Below, piece after piece: positions 1 to 10,300 of a stretch of DNA of 64,000 nt (positions within the stretch are counted from its first letter, which is position 1; each line of letters opens with the position of its first letter). The notes under the pieces were generated by a model. It did not search any database, was not told where the DNA came from, and saw only the letters and a list, made by a program, of their open reading frames with translations. The stretch comes from Asterella californica (lineage: Eukaryota > Streptophyta > Marchantiopsida > Marchantiales > Aytoniaceae): contig JAYKYS010000007.1 of assembly GCA_036924285.1 (NCBI GenBank), forward strand, positions 7,316,001 to 7,380,000, in the 5' to 3' direction. A program made the translations under genes and the position numbers.

Positions 1-1570
1 CCATGTACATGGATGTCCAAACGACATCCATGTACAAACCTTTAGCTAAAACTAGCTACCATAAGTCGTACATAACCAACTATAACTCCAACATCACACT
101 ATTCAAACCCAAGTCTGAACAATGTTCATGTACAAGCTCTTAGCTAAAGCTAGCTACCACAAGCTATACATAACCAACTAGAACTATAACGAACTCAAAA
201 AGATGAAAATCGTAGCGAAAGAACCGAAAAAGGTCTATTTGAGAATTTTCTCCTTTCGTCAAACGATCTTCAGATGTCGATAAGGCCTTTCTTCTTGACT
301 CTGTTGGTCTCAAGAACTATCAGATCCGACTCCCGACAGCCGAGATATTGTCGATTTTTGATCGTAGGTGATCGAACTTGTAAAAACTTCTCCCTACGAC
401 TTAAAACCAGGCACACCATCCGAACGGATCGCTTGATCTGATATCCGTCTTCTCGTGTAGGTAGATTTAGCTACCCTGAACCTAACAAGACTCCAAACAA
501 GCCGTTTGGAGTTCTCCTTGCAAAACCACGCAAGAAATTTGGTCGAAGGTTGTTGTAAATCGACTCCCTACGGCTCAAACTCGCTCACCACACCCAAACT
601 AACAATCCAATCCACGTACAGTCTTATCCGTAGATGAAGACTCCCTGATAGCATAGGCAACAAGAACGAAGAGCTTGGCTCACCGATCGTGAAGTACAAC
701 CTAGTCTCAAGTCACATGCGATGAAAAACTGACGTAAGCGCTTCCATGCAAATCAATTTCACTCATAATTCCCAAACCGCCTGATGAAACTTCGTATCGT
801 TTTCAATTTCCTGTAGAACTCGATGTTCTGATCCCGATGGATCCAAGGACAGCAAGTTTAGACTCCGGAACGGTCCGAACGGTCCAACTCTCTTTCACAT
901 ATCACTGAAGCACTTCAAATCCTCCTTTGCGTCTCAATTTCTCCCAGAACACACTCCTTGATCTGCCTCTTCACGAACCGTCTTAACCAGTGCGTAGCCT
1001 GCACAGATTTGAACCCAACGACGCCTTGCGCGTATGCATTGGACCTCCAAATCTCTCGAAACGTTCGCTGACAAGTCTCAGGTACAAGCTAGCCCCTTAA
1101 GCTGTCCCTTTACGTCAATCGCTATACGTACAAGTTTTCTCAGATTATGAGCTAGCAGGCCCCTTGCGTCATTAGTATAGCGCCAAGAGCCGCAAATACC
1201 CAATCAGCAATAGTAAACTAGAGCCTAGCTTGATTTTCTTTTTTTCAAATCTCGTAACTTCTCCACTAGGTGTCCAAATAAAGTAGACGAAGTGCCCATG
1301 GAAAGCTGACGAGGAGCTCTACCCATTGATGCAATGAAAGTGAAGATCCGAAGTTGTGCAAAAAGTCTCACTTTTAGTCTCATGAGTGTATTTGGAGCGA
1401 TAGTGATAAATAAAGAAATAGATTTTCAGATAGGAGCCGATCCACGACACGACAACGTTTGGTGTCAAGTTGATCAACATACTATCTCTCAACGAAGAGT
1501 TCTACATGGAAAAGTTCTACAATATTGGATTCTATCTGAGTTTATTATGCAGACGGGAAGGATGAAGTGA
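1..1570. other. non-coding or unrecognised sequence with short repeats
   Basis: No gene is supported here. At 4-36 there is a perfect hairpin, with 14-base arms 4-17 and 23-36 separated by 5 bases. It overlaps a direct repeat of about 60 bases (29-87 and 127-185, spacing 98) that contains TTAGCTAAA and CTAGCTACCA. The rest is about 45% GC with no long open frame. A frame at 1334-1570 is open for 78 codons but resembles nothing I know. The stretch probably belongs to retroelement debris, because integrase coding sequence starts just downstream near 1575. Confidence 0.5.
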
Positions 1571-1574
1571 TGCA

Positions 1575-2262
1575 GAATTCATAGAGATCAGACTGAAAGC
1601 GTACAGTTATCTTCTACATGAAGGTTATCTGTGAAAACATCCGAGAAGAAGAGATGGAATGCTTATTAGAGTGATGGATGATCAATCGACAAAGTTGAAT
1701 CTACTTAAGGAGTTTCATGACACCTTGTGGGTTGGACACCGTGGAGTTTGTTTGTGCTACTTACACAAAGATGAAGGAGCGATACTTGCGGAAGGGTTTG
1801 TATCAAGACCTGGTGGATTTTGTTGGTCGTGTCTTCACTGTCAGTTCTACTATACGGTCCATTACAAGGATGGGCTTGTACCTACTTATCCACCCAGTAT
1901 CCATTTTCAGTGGGTCCTTGATCTTGTGATGATGCCGCCGAGGTTATGGGGATGCGCTACTTGGTGTTGGCTCGAGAAGATCTCTCCAACTATGTGGAGG
2001 GACGAGCACTACAAACGAAGATTACGGTGAAGACATCATCTGTCGTTATGGATTTGTTGAGAGATTACGATCAAATAGAGACGAGTTAAGAGACGTAGAA
2101 GCGAAAGAGTTATTTACTCGTTATGGAGTAAAGCTTCGACTTACTACTGCCATGAATCAAAAGAGCATTGATAAGAGTGAACGAGGACATCTTTTTATTG
2201 TTCACACTTTAGTGAAAGCATGTGATGGTAGGTCTAGAGAATGACCGAGACTACTTCCTCTA
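1575..2262 (+). pseudogene. Ty3/gypsy integrase fragment (family C)
   Basis: This is a decayed integrase fragment. In shifting frames it shows the N-terminal H2C2 zinc-binding region: LLKEFHDTLWVGHRG, then a YTKMKERYL stretch, then a C-x2-C pair near 1838-1850. Core sequence follows (YPPSIHFQWVLDLVMMP near 1889-1935), and later parts of the core lie around 1960-2260. Frames change at least twice and stops interrupt it. The sequence differs clearly from the integrase of the methyltransferase-bearing element at 52.2-53.3 kb, so it comes from another Ty3/gypsy family. It ends abruptly at about 2262, where protease sequence of the other family begins. No LTR could be assigned. Confidence 0.7.
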
Positions 2263-2846
2263 GGGGGATTAGGAGGTATACATGACACGTGAGATGTTGA
2301 TAGTGAAAGTTTGACAAGATCATCTCACAGATAGCTCTATGATGAAGGCCAAGACCATTGTTACGGTCGTTGAGTCTTGATTGGAGGTGCTGTGTTATAC
2401 CTTATGAGGTTCGTGATCGACTATTGGACGAAAACAACATCTTATAGACCAGGTTGGCAGTTTGGTGAGGGACGAGTGAGTCGCTTATCAATGCGATTCA
2501 GTGCTAGAGTTGAGACAACGGAGCCTACACCATGGATGATGACATCCGTTGTAGAGATCAGTTCGGTCATCAATTGACCCGACGAGTTGTTAGAGAGCAA
2601 TGCCCATGCGGAGGATGCTTTGGTCTTTGAGGAGATGGAGGACATGTCTAGCATGACTTAGATGTTCCACTCTGGAGTTTGAGTGGAGAGTTGCAGCCGT
2701 ATGCTGATCGGTTGGAACAACAAGCTTAGAGTGAAGTCTTTATACCGCCAGTAGAGGAATAAAGGATTGTTCCTGCTACTGACCTTGTGACCTTATCACC
2801 GTTGGATACGACTCTCATTGTATGACAGTATCCAGAGGAGGGTGTG

Positions 2847-3795
2847 TGTTGCTGGAGCTGTTTGGAGGGACCCACATATGTTTGACTGCGGTATTGCAGA
2901 CAAGTACACGAGTACATCGATACTTGTATGTGGAGAGAGATGAGATTGTGATATGCATCTCATTGCGTCATGTGGCACGTTTGGTGCAGAGATATCTTGA
3001 GTTGTTGTCCATATCAGCTGTTAGAGGATACCAACAAGCATTACCATAAGATATTTTGCTGTTGATGATGCATGATCTCACGTTTGTTAACACCATTCAC
3101 TTGGTGATAGTCTGGTCGCCATGCTAAGATCACACGCATGCTGAGAGAGGTCAGGGTTTACATGACTTACGATCTAGTATGTTTTGGGAGATGTTACTGA
3201 TCTTACGACATCTCCAAATGCATCAAGTGGATTCTCCAACATACATCTTAGAGAACGTCTTTTTGTTGGATGATGCTCGTACACAAATGATGACGAGTGT
3301 GCACCAAGTGCGGTCTTTGGTTGGACCGATAGTGTTGTTGGATGCAGCGAGAGTGCACATAGTCCACGGTTGTGGTGGACGAACTTGTTACCGGGGGAGG
3401 TGCTCAAGCACGCACACGATGCAGTGAGACGACCAGTGCACCTCACAATTGATGACATCTTGGATGCAAGACGATGATCTCAAGTAGTTAGAGTTGTCGA
3501 TAAGTCACCCATGGTAGTGATGAACCTAGTGTGACGACCTAAGGCAGCATTGCCCACATTGATGAGCTTTCCAACGTCACATGCTTATAGAGATGAAGGA
3601 TCTAGACTCGTGTGAGATGTTCGATTACAGCAGTTCATGGAGTCCAATGTCGATGAGAGAGAGCGAGCGATGAGTTCTCTACGAGTACAACGGCAGTAGC
3701 TTCGATGTCAGAGGCTTCACGTCGTTAGGATCAAGCAATAGACTTGAATGGCTTGACATGGATTGTTAGCCTTGGATGAGCTGAGCAGCGTGGGA
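2847..3795 (+). pseudogene. DNMT3-like C5-cytosine DNA methyltransferase domain inside retroelement B1
   Basis: A methyltransferase of this class transfers a methyl group from S-adenosylmethionine to C5 of cytosine in DNA. Visible motifs, in order, are: motif I (AdoMet binding) LELFGG at 2852-2869; motif IV with the catalytic Pro-Cys at 3119-3124, followed directly by a TAA stop; motif VI Glu-Asn-Val at 3253-3261; a motif-VIII-like AHSPRLWWTNL at 3355-3387; and an ERERAM stretch plus a LTWIVSLG tail at about 3655-3785, fitting motifs IX-X. The AHRAR-x-x-W-x-N pattern, best seen when both copies are compared, is typical of the DNMT3 branch. Frames must be changed several times, so this copy cannot make an enzyme. 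The position between protease and RT matches copy B2. Confidence 0.8.
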
Positions 3796-4049
3796 TGCAA
3801 TCGACAGATGTTACTACTTAGACACTTCTGAGCTCTTTGTCTACAAGGTCGGTGGAGACAAAGATTGGGGGCGAGGCTTGTGGAGTTTGTCATTCTTGGA
3901 CATCATGAGATGTAGTAGGAGAGAGTGTGGAACTAGTAGCTAGGACTGCAAGAGTTTTTCGCACATTGGAGATGGAGAATGTTGGTGATGAGCTGAAGGA
4001 AACTGCTCCAGAGGCTTCAAGATAGCAGTCAACGACTTCGTCTTCTATC

Positions 4050-5560
4050 TCTAGCATGGTGACAGAGGACACTTGGGAGCCGGAGATTGGACCTAAGCTT
4101 ATAAGAGAGGAGAGACAAAGAGTTCAGAGATTTTTGAAGAGCTACATGAATTGTTTGGCTTCAATATGAAGGATTTGGATACCTTGAATGGACCAAGTAT
4201 AAGTATCGACTTGGTTAGTGATACGTCAATCTTTTGACGTCTTTACAAGTACAGTGACATGGAGAGAGCCTTGATCTAGAATAGGACTCAAGACTTGTTG
4301 GAGGTTGGGTTAGTGGAGATGTCGCATGGAGAGTATGCATCTGCCATAGTTATGTCAGCAAAGAAGGATATGTATGAGAACTACACGGATAAGCAGATGT
4401 GTGGAGACTACCGTCTTATTAATCGACAGACGAAGTCTGATAAGTATGTCACGCTGACACTTGAGGAGATCTTTGATGCAGTAGGACATGTGAAGATCTT
4501 CAGTACTTTGGACCTTCGAGCATGGTATCATCAGTTGTCGGTGAGAGAAGAAGATAAGTCCAAGACAACATTTTGAAGAATTGACTCTCACGACAAGGAT
4601 TGTTTGTACCAATGGCGATTCTTACCATTTGGGTTGAAGAACGCCCCTGCTGAGTTCTAAAGGGTGATGGACAAGATCCTAGCTGGACTGGATTTTGTTC
4701 GATGTTATATTGATGACATCTTAGTCTACAGTGCTAAAGTGGAGGAGCACGAGAGACACTTACGGGATGTGTTCGAGCGATTGAGAGCTCATTGATTGAA
4801 GTTACACCATGAGAAGTGTAAGTTCTTCTAGGAGTTGGTAGAGTATCTAGGCCACACCATCTACCCAGGTGGGTTGGGTGTTCAACAGACGAAGGTTAAG
4901 ACTATACACGTATCTCACGTCTCATAGATGTGAGTCGAGTTTGAGCATTTTTGGTTTGATAAACTTCTATCGTCGATATGTGAAAAATTTTAGTGCAATT
5001 GTGAAGCCATTGACCAAACTGATGGAGATGGACCATGAGTGGCAGTGGAGAGATGAGCAAGAGCGAGCTTTTGTAGAGCTCAAGGTTAGGTTGCATTTGC
5101 TTTCATTTTGGGGAGATCTATTAGAGGGCGTCCTTTCCAACTGTACACTGATTGGAGTATGTTGAGACTTGTAGCAGTGCTGACTCACCACGATGATGAG
5201 AAAAAAGAGTTCGTGGTGGCATATGCCAGTCGTTCCAATAATTCGACGGAGGCGAGATATAGTTCGTATGAGGAAGAATGTTAAGCGACAATGTGGGTTG
5301 TTGTACATTTTGTATGTTATTTGTTTGAGAACCTTTTTACTCTCATCACTGATCACCAGTTGCACAAGTGGTTGATGAAGTCCGACAAGCTTATAGAGAA
5401 GCTTGCACGATGAGCTCTGATCTTACAAGAGTATGACTTCCAGGTAGTGCATACACATGGAGTTGCAAACCTAGATGTCGACAAGTTGAGTCACAATCCA
5501 TGCATGAGTCAGCAGTATCAAATTGGAGCTCGATGACATGACGAGGTTGATGAGGAAATA
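4050..5560 (+). pseudogene. reverse transcriptase and RNase H of retroelement B1
   Basis: Broken Ty3/gypsy RT. An open stretch at 4295-4576 contains the conserved MCGDYRLINRQTKSDKY block and FSTLDLRAWYHQL. Further on is LPFGLKNAPAEF (4623-4658), followed by a TAA stop. The catalytic YIDDILVY motif is at 4709-4732, and an in-frame TGA lies at about 4791. The connection domain (FINFYRRYVKNF) lies in another frame at 4945-4995. The RNase H region (TDWSM near 5150, SRSNNS near 5230) and a RALILQEYDFQVVH tail end at about 5460. Copy B2 matches every block. Confidence 0.8.
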
Positions 5561-5724
5561 GTGCCAAGGTGGCATACATCTGTCTTTCTGGGTATGAATT
5601 CTAGTATGGTCGTATCTTTCTTAGGTCAGAGAGTAGATGACGAGTCTCTGGATCCTGAGGGTGGAGATGGTGTTCCAGATCAACGAGATATCCACGATGA
5701 TGTGACAATAATGATCACAGCTTC

Positions 5725-7380
5725 AGAACTATTTGTATTCAATTTCAACTTTTCAGATATACCGCTCATCTTGGAATGCATCCTCTCACATGTATCAATC
5801 ATCTTTGACAAAAATCATTCCGCTACTTCCACTACTTCACGCACTTTCAGTGCTTGAGTTCTTGCTATGCGGAAGATCATATCAATTTATATGCATTTAA
5901 ATTACAAGTACAGTTAGTGAACCACAGCTATCTTTGAGATGCTCTTTTAATTATTCACGTCCATAAGATATGATCACTTGACAATGTTGGACGCCAGCGT
6001 CGTTGACTTTACATGCATTTAAATTACAAGTACAGTTAGTGAACCACGACTATCTATGAGACGCTCTTTTAATTATTCACATCCATAAGATATGATCACT
6101 TGACAATGTTGAACATCGACGTCGTAATTAATTACCGTCTCCGAGTTATGAAAATATTTTCTTGTATGTAAGAGAATATATTCTCTTAACTTTGAGAGCA
6201 AATATCTTCCAGATGTTTCACATCCGATCTTTCACATCCGATCTTTGAGCTTGTTCCGAAACCATATCCGATAAAAGTTGAGTCTAATATTCAGTGCCGG
6301 AACTCCCCAAAAATGCTGCCGGTAGCAGAGAGCCGCTTGCCATGGTCAAGACATGGTTACCCGTTCTGCTCAACGTCGATAACGACAAGGAGAAGTGCGT
6401 AAATTTACACCGATACAGATACTGTATGGGACATGCAGATAAATAGGATATTCTTCGGCAGGTGCATGTATCGTGTAGAGGTGCAGTGAGTCCGGTGAAC
6501 CGTAGTTGAGGAGTGTAGTTGACGAGTGCTTGCATCTGCTCACTTCCTCCTGGAGAACGTACACGATACAGCTCTTACAAACAACAACAAGCGTAGTGCA
6601 AAATCACAGAGGCCACGTTGCAATAGCAATGTGTTCCTTCAGGTGGTGAAACACAGAGCGAAGGTGGAGGAAAGAAGCGAAGAATTGTCTCCCTTTGGCC
6701 TCGGCGAAAACATTCAGCATCGGTAGGAAAAGTATCTATTCTAACGCCAGGGCGGTCAGGAATTTGAACCAATTTCTTTTGAGAGCTGCGTGAACGAAAT
6801 CGAAGGGGATAGTCAGTTTGAAGTTATACAACAGTCAACCACATTTGCACTGCAAGCGCAGGCGTACTGTAGCAAGCTGAAAACGTGTGAGGCCTAGCTT
6901 TAGCCGGAGAAAGTCTAAATCGGGTAAAGAAATCGAAGTGAAGTGATTGTTGCGTTGAGGTTAGGAATAGCGCAGAAGTGAGATTGAGCGACAATTTGCC
7001 GTCTACAAGTTTCTCAGCAGTTCATTGATCGTTCAAATTCGAGGTTGGATACCAGTACGAAGAGCTTTACTTGATCCAGCAATTTCCTACTGGACAGGGT
7101 AGCTTTAGACCTTGCGACACTCCGTTGATTGGACATTTGTCTCTCCTCCATAGACTTACGTTTGATTCCATCTGTATCTTTCCATTGGTTGGTTGAGTTT
7201 TCCCAACCATAAATTTCTGGGCTTTAGGAAATTTGGAATGTAGCTACAGATTGCTCAATCAAAAGGCATTTTCCATCCTTGAAAGCAGGGGTTTAAACTA
7301 CGAGTCTCTGTTTTCTTCTTGTTCTTGTGTTGGATGGGTAGAAGAACGGGTCCGGTGGAGTTCTTTGAGGGTGAGGCAAG
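5725..7380. other. non-coding region upstream of the DEP1-like gene
   Basis: Sequence after the retroelement decays into AT-rich DNA. It includes a tandem duplication of about 122 bases (5891-6012 and 6013-6125) sharing ATGCATTTAAATTACAAG and a TTTTAATTATTCAC block. A short tandem TTTCACATCCGATC occurs at 6218-6245. From about 6900 the composition becomes more gene-like, and the last few hundred bases are presumably promoter and 5' UTR of the downstream gene. No protein-coding ORF is supported. Confidence 0.5.
5891..6125. repeat. tandem duplication, about 122-bp unit
   Basis: Two adjacent copies, starting at 5891 and 6013, share long identical blocks such as TACAAGTACAGTTAGTGAACC and the CATAAGATATGATCACTTGA block. 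They differ by scattered substitutions. The array lies just downstream of retroelement B1 and may be part of its 3' end, but no matching 5' LTR was found. Confidence 0.75.
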
Positions 7381-10300
7381 ATGCAGTCTGTGGTTAGATT
7401 TCACCCTCTTCAAAGGAGTCTCTCTATTTGCGACACAATGGTGTCTGCGGGAAGGGAGTGGTCGAAGAGTCCATCTCGTATATCCCTGATCAGGAATTGC
7501 CAATGCGGAATGCGTCAGGTGTTTCCCGCAATGGGGGTCGATGCAGGCGGGTACACGGAGACGGATCTTGTGAAAGAGACGAAGTCGTTGTGCGCAGAAC
7601 TTTGCAAGCAATTCTATGGGTTAGGTTGGGTTTCCGGAACCGGCGGCAGCATCACGATCAAAGTGCATGATCCATCGATTCCCGTGACAGAGCAACTTAT
7701 TGTCATGGCTCCATCTGGTTCTTTCTCTTTCTCTCCTTTTAGTATGTTTATAGTTAATGATAGGAATGAAGTTGAGGATAAAACTTTTAGTCAGTACTTC
7801 TGTCGTGCATGTGATCCACTATCTAAAATATCTACAACCTGTACCAGGTCCTACAAACGCTGAACGACAATCGTGTTGATATCTATAGATGGTTTATGAT
7901 CCACACAAGCTTAAAGTTCGCAAGTTCGAGTTCGCAAGGCTTGTGCATACGTCCGAGTTAACTCAGTGTGGTGGAAGTACTAGTACACTTGGGTCGGCAA
8001 ACATGGATTTAGACAGTATCTCGGTTTTAACGGACTACTTGACTTTTCCTTCGACAGTTTGGTAGTTTTCTCATGTGTGTGACACCGTTTACAGGGGTGC
8101 AAAAGGAAAGGATGCTGCCAGAGGATATGTATGTGATGAGCTCGGATGGATCAATTCTAAGTGCTCCTCCCGCCAAACCCACTCCTCACCGGCCTCCGAA
8201 ATGTAGTGAGTGTGGACCACTGTTTCTGAAGGTAGTGTATAGCACTGCATGCTGCATATCTTTATGAGAAAGCAAGAAACGATGAACATAAGTTCTAGTC
8301 AACCTTGTAGTCTTTCGTACCAGCTTTGTTATCCCAAAGAATGCAGGTGGCCGGATTTGTTAGTTTGCTCCTCGCGGGTTAAGAGTGGGTGATTTCTTAC
8401 AGGCGTACTCAATGCGGAAAGCTGGCGCGGTAATCCACAGTCATGGACTAGAATCTGCTCTTGCAACAATGATAAATCCTAAGGCTAAAGAGTTTCGGGT
8501 AATTTTCTTTTCATCAACCGGCCCTTTGGTGCAGCAGAAAAGAGTCAAACGGCTTTGGTGAGGATGACGTATAGTCATAGCAGAGTGAGTAGCAGAGTGA
8601 GGTTGTTTCGCGGTATTTCCTTGACAGTGTGCTCCAGAGCCTTTATATTTAGTCCTCTTAATGACCGAAGCATGTTTTGCTGCAGATCACCCATATGGAG
8701 ATGATAAAGGGAATAGCTGGGCATGGTTACTATGATGAACTTGTGGTCCCAATAATCGAGAATTCAGCTCGTGAGTACGAACTTACAGATGCACTCGCAG
8801 AAGCTGTAAGTATCCATCAGACAATGCCACAGAATCTTAATTGTTCAGCTGTTAGTGTGTTGTTCCTGGGTTTAACTCAAGGATGCCTTCAGTTTGTCGA
8901 AGAAGTATTTCCTTGGAATTGAGATTCTTATAGATTTGTAGTGGTACCAGTCGCGTTCCTGCAGGCACGGATCTCTTAAAATAATTTGAGAAGCTGAGAA
9001 GTTGCTCGTTTCTGCTAGGTGGCCGCGTACCCAAAGTCAACAGCAGTGCTCGTGAGGAATCATGGCATATATATCTGGGGCGATTCGTGGATTCAAGCCA
9101 AAACCCAGGTTAGAAATCTAAATAGTATAGTAAAACGGAGCTACAGTTCATTTCCTGTTGAACCTTATCCTCCCGAGCTTGCTTCTCTGAAGAAGTCTCT
9201 TGTTCTCCCTTCTTCTCGCACTGCATCCACGATGCAATATCCAACTTGAGCTCGCCTGGATTCACGTGCTCATCCAAATCATTCCTATGGAGATCATGCT
9301 CAATCTCTTCCATCCTAACACCATACTCAATCTCTTCCATCCTAACACCATAGCTTGTAGCTTCGATAGCTACAACTACATGTGCCACAAAGTAATCATG
9401 CGCAGCAGGACTTTTTATTATTGCTTTGCATGGTGTGATGGCAGCGCAGGCAGAATGTTATCATTATCTTTTTGAAGCTGCTCTGAGACTCCATCAGTTG
9501 GGTCTTGATCCTGCGGACCCCAAGCATGGGCCACTTAGGGCCACTAGTGGGTGTGGAACTGAATCACTTGGTGCTGAGAATGGAGAGAGTTTTGGGGAGA
9601 AAGGATATCCGGTATGTTACGTTAGCTCTTGTATTAAGGTACTGACGAAATAGGTGAAGTTGTTTCCATCATCTAGAAGTAGAGTGGTTTGCAACTCATT
9701 ACGGAGTTTAATCTTGCTTTCAAGTTCCTCATTTTCCACATGATGTGTTAATGGCACGTGGTCGAAGTTACTGGTTACTAGTAGAGCACCGTGCCTCAAG
9801 GTCTTGATAGGGCATTGGGTAACCTGTTACCGAACTTCTCTTACAACTCTCTGCCTCCGTCTCAACAACCCCGTTTTTGCCAGAATCTTACTGTGATTGA
9901 GTCACTAAACTAGTCTCCTTGGGTATCAGCTTTATTGAACTGACGGGGTGTTAACCTCTCAATGGAATCTTTTACAGCCGGTCGTAGTTCTGGACATTGA
10001 AGGAACCACAACTCCAATCTCATTCGTTTTCGACGTTCTTTTCCCTTATGTCAAGAAGCATGCCGCTTCCCATCTCCTTTCAACGTACGATTCGGTTGAA
10101 ACGCAGGAGGATATCAAGCTTCTACGGAAACAAGTACGGCATCGCCCCGTTTTGGTCGCTATTTCGCTTTGTTGCCCAGCTCAGCTGTGTGCTGTTCCAT
10201 TGCATTAGTAAGGCACTTGATTTTCCTCACACTCAAGGTTGATTTTGTGTCTTACAGATACAGGAGGACCTGGAGAACGATGTTCTAAAAGCGACACCCG

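Larger units (their letters stand above)
2262..5725 (+). mobile_element. Ty3/gypsy retroelement copy B1 carrying a DNA methyltransferase domain, truncated
   Basis: This is a degraded pol region. The order is the C-terminal half of protease (2280-2580), a variable linker (2580-2840), a C5-cytosine methyltransferase domain (2847-3795), reverse transcriptase (4050-4990), and RNase H with a tail (5000-5725). Gag and the protease active site are missing at the 5' side, where a foreign integrase fragment is joined. The element's own integrase is missing at the 3' side. The same order and closely similar sequence occur on the opposite strand at 52.2-59.2 kb (copy B2), which defines the family. Stops and frameshifts are spread throughout. 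Several stops are C-to-T changes relative to B2, for example TAA at 4658-4660 where B2 has CAA. Confidence 0.85.

Noticed and set aside
1..200. Start of the window as an LTR of retroelement B1
   Set aside because: The repeats here (98-base spacing) have no counterpart after 5725, so no LTR pair can be defined.
7381..7863. Uninterrupted 160-codon reading of DEP1 exon 1
   Set aside because: Family similarity ends at residue 112 (APSG) and resumes at 8095, so the last 48 codons are intron.
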